A DNA stretch of 18,794 nt, from NCBI GenBank assembly GCA_036267755.1, contig DATAVK010000023.1, positions 1 through 18,794 of the forward strand, read 5' to 3'. Both the position numbers and the translations under genes were made by a program. This document shows positions 7,957 to 14,260 of the stretch, piece after piece (positions within the stretch are counted from its first letter, which is position 1; every line of letters begins with the position of its first letter). The notes beneath the pieces are model-generated. The model saw nothing but the letters and a program-made list of their open reading frames with translations, did not search any database and had not been told where the DNA came from. Source of the stretch: DATAVK01 sp036267755 (GTDB lineage: Bacteria; Actinomycetota; Actinomycetes; JAFAQI01).

Positions 7957-8598
7957 TTATCCCGCGGCAATCTCTGATGGTTGTAGTTCGGCTGGGCTAG
8001 CTGTTTGGTTCGACACGGTCCACCCCACCACCGTGGGGCTCAACCGGCGGGTGTCGATGACGATGGTTCCGGCGGCACGGTCGTGCAGCCCACGACGGCG
8101 TGCGTCACGGAGCGCCGGAAGGTAGGCGAGCAAGCCGGTGGCCGGCAGCGGGATCAGACCGGGGAGCTGCGGGACGCCCCACCGCTTCCACGACCTGGCC
8201 CAGCCCGGGGGTGAGGCAGCCGGCGCGTCCGGTCGGTCCACGACTACCCGCAGGCCGAGCAGCATCTTGCCGAGTCCGGCCCCCCACTTCGCGGTCGTGA
8301 CCACGCGGTATGCGACTGCTGCGACGGTCATGACCATGAGGATGGCGAGCAGCCGGGCCAGCGGCCCCAAGGCGCTGAGGCTGCTCGACGTCGGGTGCAT
8401 CGCGGCGGACAGCTGGCGTCCCGCCGGGCCGTTGAGCGATTTGAAGGTGAGCATGTGCCATGCCTCGTGCAGGTCGGTGCCGCCGCCGACGGCATCGATG
8501 AAGCAGGCCGCAAGCAGCGTGCCGAAGGTCGCGTCGACCAGCCAGGCCGCGACGCGCCTGCCCAGTGGGGCCAGCTCGTATCCGGTGCTGTCGACCAT
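7957..8598 (-). CDS. RDD family membrane protein
   Basis: This is an integral membrane protein of about 213 aa. PLGRRVAAWLVDATFGTLLA (about residues 11-30) is the first RDD helix with its Arg and Asp. A second hydrophobic stretch lies at about 75-99, followed by WGAGLGKMLLGLRVV (105-119), the family's G-K-L/G-L-R-V signature, and a last helix before RDARRRGLHDRAAGTIVID (about 164-182). The role of RDD proteins is mostly unknown. The frame is open upstream to 8997, but that part is out-of-frame coding sequence of the 557-aa neighbour; family similarity begins right after the ATG at 8598, so that start was chosen. The ribosome site is weak. The gene lies 41 bp after the 557-aa gene and 13 bp before the 84-aa gene. 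A functional link with the 557-aa membrane-anchored protein is inferred from position only. Confidence 0.82.
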   Translation of the reverse strand: MVDSTGYELAPLGRRVAAWLVDATFGTLLAACFIDAVGGGTDLHEAWHMLTFKSLNGPAGRQLSAAMHPTSSSLSALGPLARLLAILMVMTVAAVAYRVVTTAKWGAGLGKMLLGLRVVVDRPDAPAASPPGWARSWKRWGVPQLPGLIPLPATGLLAYLPALRDARRRGLHDRAAGTIVIDTRRLSPTVVGWTVSNQTASPAELQPSEIAAG

Positions 8599-8639
8599 GT
8601 TCTGGTCTTCGGCATGCTGTGCCCCGGAAGTGAGTCGGC

Positions 8640-10313
8640 TCAGGGCACGGGACGAGGCTGCGGTTCGGGCCGTGCGGCGGGGCGGCGACGTCGCGCCTGC
8701 TGAGGTAGCGCCGGGGTGGCCCGGGCAGTGGTCATGGCGGCCATGATCGCCAGCACCGCTCGCTCCTGATCCTGCGCCGCCAGCTCGACGAGCCGCGGGG
8801 TTCGCGCCACGGCGCACAGCTTCTCGACACTCGCCCGCGCCAGCCCGACGACGAGCTCCGGGTCGGTGAGTGCGTCGGCCAGGTAGTCGGGCCGTGACAC
8901 CGCGGCCCCTGCCAGCTGCAGCAGGGCGAGCCGGTCGTAGTCCTTGCGGCTGCGGCCCAGCTCGGCACCGACCTGGGCGGCAGCGGAGTACAGGCACGCC
9001 GCGCTGTAGCGCTGGTCGGGAGTCATCGGCGTGACCCCGTCCTGGTCGAGGTCACTCAGAGCGGAGGCCGGGTCCTCGCCGTGCAGCGCCGCTTTGAGCC
9101 GCTGGATCCGGATCCCCTGCCGCACGGTCGCTACTCGGGCGGCAGCCCGGGCATCGCCGTTGGTCGTGACCAAGGACTCTGCCTTGCGGAACGCCGCTTC
9201 GGCGCACCCGTACGACGCAGCCGCGGCTCGTCGGTACGTGTCGAGCACCGTCGTGGTTGGGGTGAGCACCTCGCCGCTTTGCAGGATGTCGTAGCAAGCG
9301 CCGCGGTGGCTGTGCACGGTCCCGGCGATGTAGTGCGGCCGGTGGTACGTCGGAAGCGCCCGCATCGCCCGATGTGCGTCCTCGATGGCCTGCTCGCTGA
9401 ATCCCAACGCCGCCGCCGGCCGGTCCTTCATCCGGGTCATCTCGTATCCCGCGAGCTGAGCGGTCAGGATCGCGCGCAACGCCTCGCGTTCGCGCACGAC
9501 ACCGTCCCGACGCTGCTTGCGATGGATCCCACGCGGCAGCTCGCGCGCCGGTTGCACGGTGAGGTTCTCGCCGACGACGTACAACGCGATCCAGATCGCG
9601 GCAGGCTCGAGCAGCCCCAGCAGCTTTGTGCGTTGCGCCAGGTCCTTGTCAGTGACGTCATCGGTGGGGATCGAGTCCGACCAGAACGTCGCGGAAGCGT
9701 TCGGTCCCCGACCCAGCGGGCCGGCGTCGATCGTGAGCCCGATCTGGCAGCAGCCACCGACCTCACGGGCCAGTGGGGTGGACCGCACGATCAGGCCGCG
9801 CTGCGCCGGGAGTGCGACGGCCAGCGCGCCGATCAGGCCGTCCGCCCGGTCCGGGGCCAGCGCATGGATGCCGCCCGAGACCAGGCTGAGCTCGTCGCGC
9901 TGCGCGGCCAGCACCTCGTGGTCCGGTTGGCCGGCATCCGGGCGAATCAAGCCGGCATCGATCTGCGCGAAGTCGCTGACAGCCGCGTAGCTGAGGGCGA
10001 AAATGCCGCCCTCGATGTCGGACTGCACCGTCTTGGCCAGGGAGCGGCTGTCGGGTCCGGACGGCTCGCTCAGCCGGCGGCGCACGTGCTGGCGGAGCAG
10101 TGACGAGAGCCCCGGAGTGACGGACGTCGCCAGCCAGTCAGCGTCGGCCATGTCGGCGATGACCAGCTGCGGGAGTCGGCGACCGTAGCGAGCCCGGAAC
10201 AGGCCCGCCACCACGACGACCGCCGCGGCGAGCACGAGCACGCCGACCAGGAGCCGGGTGACGGAGTCAGTGACTCCGCTCAGCGTCGCCGCGACGGTGA
10301 TTCCGTGCGTCAT
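8640..10313 (-). CDS. Uncharacterised membrane-anchored protein with C-terminal helical (TPR-like) region
   Basis: I do not recognise a named family for this 557-aa protein. A single hydrophobic helix at about residues 20-39 is followed by basic residues (RARYGRR), which suggests an N-terminal anchor with the bulk in the cytosol. Residues about 48-270 form an unknown alpha/beta region. About 270-530 is Ala-rich and helical; segments such as QRYSAACLYSAAAQVG look TPR-like. The tail is Arg- and Pro-rich and likely disordered. The ATG at 10313 has a G-rich stretch about 6-12 bases upstream. It heads an operon with the RDD membrane protein and the 84-aa protein, and it is divergent from the PLD-like gene across 171 bp. 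A membrane sensor or scaffold is possible, but no catalytic motif was identified. Confidence 0.75.
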   Translation of the reverse strand: MTHGITVAATLSGVTDSVTRLLVGVLVLAAAVVVVAGLFRARYGRRLPQLVIADMADADWLATSVTPGLSSLLRQHVRRRLSEPSGPDSRSLAKTVQSDIEGGIFALSYAAVSDFAQIDAGLIRPDAGQPDHEVLAAQRDELSLVSGGIHALAPDRADGLIGALAVALPAQRGLIVRSTPLAREVGGCCQIGLTIDAGPLGRGPNASATFWSDSIPTDDVTDKDLAQRTKLLGLLEPAAIWIALYVVGENLTVQPARELPRGIHRKQRRDGVVREREALRAILTAQLAGYEMTRMKDRPAAALGFSEQAIEDAHRAMRALPTYHRPHYIAGTVHSHRGACYDILQSGEVLTPTTTVLDTYRRAAAASYGCAEAAFRKAESLVTTNGDARAAARVATVRQGIRIQRLKAALHGEDPASALSDLDQDGVTPMTPDQRYSAACLYSAAAQVGAELGRSRKDYDRLALLQLAGAAVSRPDYLADALTDPELVVGLARASVEKLCAVARTPRLVELAAQDQERAVLAIMAAMTTARATPALPQQARRRRPAARPEPQPRPVP

Positions 10314-10484
10314 GATCTGCCCCCCCGGCAGTCGTGCCGTCGTACCGCGTCACTGCGGCCGCCGGTTCACCGCAAGTAGAAACCCGGTGGTATGCCGCCG
10401 TCTAGTCCCGAAGCGGATCACATGTCCTCGATGTCCGATCCTTGGACCGCAACTGTGACATTCTCCGAGGAAGTCAAAGGCGAG
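10314..10484. other. Divergent intergenic region (557-aa gene / PLD-like gene)
   Basis: This 171-bp gap must hold promoters in both directions. A G-rich stretch on the minus strand next to 10313 can act as ribosome site for the 557-aa gene. AAAGG near 10476-10480 serves the PLD-like gene. No clear -35/-10 pair, repeat or operator was found. Confidence 0.5.
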
Positions 10485-11744
10485 ATGCGACGGAGTCGGA
10501 CAGTGCGGGCGCGAGTGGTTCTGTTGGTCTTGCTGGCGTTGGTTGCCGGCGTCATGCCGGCCTACGGCACAGCGTCGGCTCCGGCCCAGCGAGCGAGCCA
10601 GCGGGTCTGCATGCCGTTGACCCGGCCCTCCGGTCAACACGCGTGGTTCGACGTGGCGACCGTGAACAGCCAGCTGGCGCGCCAGTGGGAGCACGCGATC
10701 TGTACGGCGGCCAACGGCTCGACCATCGACCTCGCGATCTGGTTCATCGGCCCGAACGGCCGGGACACCCTGACGCTGATCGACGATCTGAGGCGGATGC
10801 ACGAGTTCCACGGCGTACACGTCAACGTCATCGTGGGGAAGTCCAACTACGAACCAGGACCGGGCTATATCAAGGGGTTCAGCTATCCGCAGCTGCTTTC
10901 CGCGTTGTCGTTCGCCCACGTCATGTCGTGCTACTACGGCTGCCGTTCGTCGCGGCGGACGGCTATCGCCCACTCGAAGTTCATGACGATCTCGCGAAAC
11001 CGGGCCGGGTTCCCCGCCGTTCTCGAATCGTCGGCCAACTGGGACACCGAGCAGTTCGAGCAGACCAGGCAGTCCGGCATCTACTTCGGCGACGATGTTC
11101 CGCTGTACCGCGCCTTCATCCAGCGCTTCCACAGCATGGCGGCATGCGCGCGCGGCAACTGCGCATCGGACGTCGCCGACCCGGTCCGCAAAAGCCACGG
11201 CGTCTGGTACGACACGGACCACGTCATCTGGCGCGGAATCTCGCAGAGCGCCGCCGTCTACTTCGACCCGTTGCCCGCGAAGGACGACCCGGTCGCCACG
11301 CGGCTGTCCACCATGCGTTGCCACGGCCACGGCGTGGTCGATGTGATGACGCTCTACCTGACTCGGGTGGCGGTCATCCGGCAGCTCAAACGACTCCGCC
11401 GCGAAGGCTGCTCGCTGCGCATCCTGGTCGAGCATCCGCTGGGCACCCGCTATCAGGTCAGCCACCTCGGTGAGCGGTGCCTCGGTCTGACCCACGACAA
11501 GGTGATCGCCGTGAAGACGGGCAAGCAGACATTGGTCATCGCGGGATCCGAAGACTGGGCGACGACGTCCGCGTTGACCCACGACCAGCAGGTGGTCGAG
11601 GACACCCGACCATCGATCTACCGGGCGTACGCCGCTTACTACCAGCGGGCAGCCCGTGGCTCGGTGCCGTGCCGGCCACTGCCGCCCCCGGCGGCGGCGG
11701 CCTACCTGGCTCCCGGTGGCCTGCGCCTGGCCAACGAGAGCTGA
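10485..11744 (+). CDS. Exported phospholipase D-like protein with degenerate HKD motifs
   Basis: The precursor is about 419 aa. It opens with RRSRTVRARVV and a hydrophobic core LLVLLALVAGV ending near AYGTASA, a classical Sec signal peptide with cleavage near residue 30. Two PLD-superfamily half-sites follow: AHSKFMTI (His163, Lys165) with SSANW downstream, and THDKVIAV (His337, Lys339) with AGSEDW downstream. The Asp of HxK(x)4D is replaced by Ser in the first motif and Lys in the second, and the second motif lacks the Asn of GSxxN. His and Lys, the catalytic pair, remain, so phosphodiesterase activity is possible but unproven. Several Cys suggest disulfides outside the cell. The ATG at 10485 was preferred over the in-frame ATG at 10392 because AAAGG lies just upstream and the signal peptide then begins at residue 1. 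It converges on the lectin gene with a 21-bp gap. Confidence 0.8.
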   Translation: MRRSRTVRARVVLLVLLALVAGVMPAYGTASAPAQRASQRVCMPLTRPSGQHAWFDVATVNSQLARQWEHAICTAANGSTIDLAIWFIGPNGRDTLTLIDDLRRMHEFHGVHVNVIVGKSNYEPGPGYIKGFSYPQLLSALSFAHVMSCYYGCRSSRRTAIAHSKFMTISRNRAGFPAVLESSANWDTEQFEQTRQSGIYFGDDVPLYRAFIQRFHSMAACARGNCASDVADPVRKSHGVWYDTDHVIWRGISQSAAVYFDPLPAKDDPVATRLSTMRCHGHGVVDVMTLYLTRVAVIRQLKRLRREGCSLRILVEHPLGTRYQVSHLGERCLGLTHDKVIAVKTGKQTLVIAGSEDWATTSALTHDQQVVEDTRPSIYRAYAAYYQRAARGSVPCRPLPPPAAAAYLAPGGLRLANES

Positions 11745-11765
11745 CCGCGTCGCCGGTTCCACTAC

Positions 11766-12857
11766 TTACCCGACCCGGAACAGGGCGCGGACGGGGGCGT
11801 GCTCGTCCCGCCCAACGAGGCGACCGGAGGCCGAACGGCCATGGGTGCCGGCCCCTCGAGTTCCCGGCACGGCCGCCGTCGTCGGTCCGGTAGCCGGGAC
11901 CGCGCCCAGCGGCGGCTCGACGATCGACAGGGCGGTCTCGACGTTCGCGACGGCCACGTCGGCGTCGTGGGCGATGGTCGCTGGGAGCGAGCCAACGGCG
12001 TCCCAGAACGACACGTCGGTCCAGTTGTTGGCGAAGACCTCGCCGGAGTTCCGTGCGGCGATCGCGTACCAGTTGTCCACGATCGTCGGACACATCTGGG
12101 TGCGGCTCCAGCTGACGAGGGAACCCGGCTGCGGTGCCGACGGGATGCTGCCGGAGTAGCTGAACGAGTACGCCCGACCGCGCGAGTCGTAGACGGCGAA
12201 GATCACCGAGAACTGCTGCGCCGGCGCCGCGAGCAGCGCGGCGTCCCCGCGGTTCTGGTAGTACCCGGAGAACGTGCAGGCGCCGTTCGCGTGGATCGAC
12301 AGGCTGGCCTGGTAGGCGCACTTGGTGGTGCCGCTACCGACTGTCGTGGAGTCCGGCGGGGCCTCCGTACCCGCCGGGCCCCACGACAAGGCGCTGTGTG
12401 CGGGCGCCGGAAACGAGCCGTCGAGCGGCTTCCAGAGCTGATTGTCGTAGTCGCTCGACTTGCGTGGCCAGGCGTCGAGCCGGGCGCCGAACGTCATCGA
12501 CGTGCCGGCGACGTCGATGACCGTGCCGTCGGTGGCATTCGTGATGAAGAAGTAGCCCGAGCCGGCCGGGTCGGGGACGAAGCCCCACAGCTGGCTGCTG
12601 TAGTCGGTCGGGTTTCGGGGAACCGCATCCAGCCACGCCCCGGCGCCGGTCGAGGCATCCTCGATGTCGATCACGTACCCGTCGAGGGCGCTGGTGATGA
12701 AGAAGTAGCCCGAGCCGGCGGGATCGGGGATGAAGGTCCACCGCTGGTTGTCGTCACGATTCGCCCGACGCGGCCAGGTGTCGATCCGCGCCCCAGCGCC
12801 CGCTTCGGCCGCCATGATGTCGATGACGTTGCCGAGCTTGCTCATGATGACGGTCAC
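11766..12857 (-). CDS. Ricin-type beta-trefoil lectin-like protein without signal peptide
   Basis: The protein is about 363 aa. Residues about 5-150 are a beta-trefoil with three QxW motifs (Gln38-Trp40, Gln89-Trp91, Gln140-Trp142) spaced exactly 51 residues apart, and the segment PDPAGSGYFFIT occurs twice. Such lobes usually bind carbohydrate. Residues about 160-315 form a second, unrecognised beta-rich domain with three Cys. The last 45 residues are Pro/Gly-rich. No signal peptide is seen, so the protein would be cytosolic or exported by another route. The GTG at 12857 is chosen because AAGGAG (12863-12868, minus strand) lies five bases upstream; ATG 12845 is too far from it. The frame continues to 13013, but that part crosses the inverted repeat and is not protein-like. 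The gene is divergent from the sigma factor gene and may share its control. Confidence 0.8.
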   Translation of the reverse strand: MTVIMSKLGNVIDIMAAEAGAGARIDTWPRRANRDDNQRWTFIPDPAGSGYFFITSALDGYVIDIEDASTGAGAWLDAVPRNPTDYSSQLWGFVPDPAGSGYFFITNATDGTVIDVAGTSMTFGARLDAWPRKSSDYDNQLWKPLDGSFPAPAHSALSWGPAGTEAPPDSTTVGSGTTKCAYQASLSIHANGACTFSGYYQNRGDAALLAAPAQQFSVIFAVYDSRGRAYSFSYSGSIPSAPQPGSLVSWSRTQMCPTIVDNWYAIAARNSGEVFANNWTDVSFWDAVGSLPATIAHDADVAVANVETALSIVEPPLGAVPATGPTTAAVPGTRGAGTHGRSASGRLVGRDEHAPVRALFRVG

Positions 12858-12862
12858 GGTGG

Positions 12863-12868
12863 CTCCTT
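12863..12868 (-). promoter_or_regulatory. Ribosome binding site AAGGAG of the lectin gene
   Basis: The minus strand reads AAGGAG with five bases to the GTG at 12857. It fixes the start at GTG rather than at ATG 12845 or at the longer frame from 13013. Confidence 0.75.
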
Positions 12869-12904
12869 GAAGCGCTCGGGGTCTCAGGCCTGGACATGAG
12901 CGCG

Positions 12905-13041
12905 CCCTGGCGCCGCTGATACCTCGACGACCAAAACAAAAGATGATCATGATGATCTCGTCGCGAACCGCCGACGTGTCTCGGGCGCGTTGCGACGAAA
13001 GCGTCATGATCATCGCGGATTAGGTATCACCGGCGCCCGGA
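12905..13041. repeat. Long interrupted inverted repeat in the divergent lectin/sigma intergenic region
   Basis: Outer arms 12905-12924 and 13022-13041 match at 17 of 20 positions, with core TGATACCT / AGGTATCA. Inner arms 12943-12964 and 12992-13013 match at 19 of 22, with core ATGATCATGA, which contains the perfect palindrome ATGATCAT. The central 27 bases continue weakly. The inner-to-outer spacer is 18 bases on the left and 8 on the right, a difference of one helical turn. It reads as two outward-facing copies of one module, each running inner box, spacer, outer box toward its gene. It could be a divergent operator/promoter pair or a MITE-like remnant; no transposase or target-site duplication was found. 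Confidence 0.8.
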
Positions 13042-13096
13042 TCGCCTCTTCCCATCAGTACGCCGAAGACAGGCGGCGAGACAGGGACCGAACCGC

Positions 13097-13104
13097 GGAG
13101 GAGG
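13097..13104 (+). promoter_or_regulatory. Strong ribosome binding site GGAGGAGG of the sigma factor gene
   Basis: GGAGGAGG lies six bases before ATG 13111. It is the main reason to choose that start over the later ATG 13171, from which family similarity begins. Confidence 0.75.
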
Positions 13105-13110
13105 CAGGCG

Positions 13111-13758
13111 ATGTTAGTTTGTCCGAATCTGGCGGACACGGGGCGCCACGGTCCTGAAAGTGACGCGGTGATGACTGCTCCGGACGACCTGGCAGGGCTG
13201 CTCGTTGCGGCCGCTGACGGCGACCAACGTGCCTGGGAAGCGATCGTTGACCGGTTCACCAACCTGCTGTGGTCGATCGGACGAGCGCACCGCTTGGACA
13301 GCAACACCATCAACGACGTCGTGCAAAACACCTGGCTGCGGCTGCTGGAGAACATGCACAGCATCCGGGACCCGGATCGGCTGGCCGGCTGGCTGGCCAC
13401 GACTGGCCGCCGCGAGTGCCTGGCTGCGCTGCGCCGTTCCGGGCGCGAGGCGCCGGGCCTTGAGTCCCAGGACCTCGTGGCGATCCCCGATGTGAGTACG
13501 CCGCCGGTCGACCATCACCTGCTCGTCGAAGAGCGCGACAGCCAGCTGTGGCAGTGCTTCGAACGGCTGTCGGAGCAATGTCAGCGACTGCTGCGGGTGC
13601 TGATGGAAGTCGATCCCGCCAGCTACGCCGAGATCTCGACTGCTCTGGGCCTCCCGATCGGCTCGATCGGCCCGACCCGGTTGCGCTGCCTCCGCAAGCT
13701 GCGAGAGATCGCCGCGAACACGGGTTATTCATTCAACGTCGCATCCGAGGGGAGCTGA
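13111..13758 (+). CDS. Sigma-70 family (ECF-type) RNA polymerase sigma factor
   Basis: The 215-aa protein has the two-domain ECF layout. Region 2 is at about residues 26-110 (ADGDQRAWEAIVDRFTNLLWSIGRAH, then DVVQNTWLRLLEN and DPDRLAGWLATTGRRECL). After a linker, region 4 at about 148-202 includes the helix-turn-helix SYAEISTALGLPIGSIGPTRLRCLRKLRE. It should direct RNA polymerase to a small set of promoters. The N-terminal 20 residues before the second Met are not conserved-looking, so translation could also start at ATG 13171. The stop overlaps the ribosome site of the next gene, whose ATG is 2 bp away, so the two proteins are co-translated. No SnoaL-like or other C-terminal extension is present. 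Its position beside CHAT and subtilase genes suggests that it controls them (inference). Confidence 0.88.
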   Translation: MLVCPNLADTGRHGPESDAVMTAPDDLAGLLVAAADGDQRAWEAIVDRFTNLLWSIGRAHRLDSNTINDVVQNTWLRLLENMHSIRDPDRLAGWLATTGRRECLAALRRSGREAPGLESQDLVAIPDVSTPPVDHHLLVEERDSQLWQCFERLSEQCQRLLRVLMEVDPASYAEISTALGLPIGSIGPTRLRCLRKLREIAANTGYSFNVASEGS

Positions 13759-13760
13759 CC

Positions 13761-14243
13761 ATGAGCGAGCCACACGCCCTCGATGACGAGCGACTGCTGG
13801 CCAGACTGGGGGCCATCGCACGAGAGATCGACCCGGCGCCGCAACTCGTCCGGGAGATCGGATACGCGGCGTACTCGCTGCACCGGCTCGACGACGAGCT
13901 CGCGTTGCTCGTGGCCGACTCCCGCTCGGAGCTCGACGCCGTCCGGTCCGTGACCTCCGAGGTGCGGCTGATGTCGTTCCAGTCTCCGGGGATCAGCGTG
14001 GAGATCGAGGTTTCTCGAGGACCGTCGCAGATCACCGCGATCGGCCAGCTGATGCCCGCCGATGCGGCCGCTGGCGGTCAGGTGCATCTCGAGACACCGG
14101 CCGGGAATGTGGCGTCGGTCCGCATCGACTCCGAGGGTCGGTTCGAGTTCTCGGACGTTACAGAGTCGATGGTGCGCTTCCGGGTCGAGGCACCGGGAGT
14201 CAAGACCGTGACGACGTGCTGGGTGGAGCTCGGCGCCGACTAG
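13761..14243 (+). CDS. Sigma-linked partner protein, 160 aa (putative regulator)
   Basis: The protein has an acidic helical N-terminal part (about 10-60, with REIDPAPQLVREIGYAAYSLHRLDDELALLVADS) and a C-terminal beta-rich domain (about 66-157, including VRLMSFQSPGISVEIEV, IGQLMP and RIDSEGRFEF). It resembles, from memory, small proteins that follow this kind of sigma gene in other actinobacterial CHAT/protease clusters. It has no membrane segment and no HxxxCxxC zinc anti-sigma motif, so it is not a standard ZAS anti-sigma factor. A role in holding or sensing for the sigma factor is inference. GGGGAG at about 13749-13754 precedes ATG 13761, which is 2 bp after the sigma stop, indicating translational coupling. 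The open frame upstream to 13548 is the shadow of the sigma gene. It converges on the CHAT gene with 17 bp between the stops. Confidence 0.78.
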   Translation: MSEPHALDDERLLARLGAIAREIDPAPQLVREIGYAAYSLHRLDDELALLVADSRSELDAVRSVTSEVRLMSFQSPGISVEIEVSRGPSQITAIGQLMPADAAAGGQVHLETPAGNVASVRIDSEGRFEFSDVTESMVRFRVEAPGVKTVTTCWVELGAD

Positions 14244-14260
14244 CGCCCTCCGCTTTCGGG

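Noticed and set aside
8599..8997. N-terminal extension of the RDD frame by 133 codons
   Set aside because: It is an out-of-frame reading of the 557-aa gene's 3' end; RDD similarity starts right after ATG 8598.
10350..11762. Minus-strand frame of about 470 codons opposite the PLD-like gene
   Set aside because: The plus-strand frame has a signal peptide and two HxK motifs. The antisense frame is an Arg/Val-rich shadow without domains.
12541..12719. Possible CRISPR-like repeat unit
   Set aside because: Only two copies exist, inside a coding frame at a 51-codon period; they encode beta-trefoil lobes.
12858..13013. Longer start for the lectin, reading through the inverted repeat
   Set aside because: AAGGAG fits the GTG at 12857, and the extra residues are neither a signal peptide nor lectin-like.
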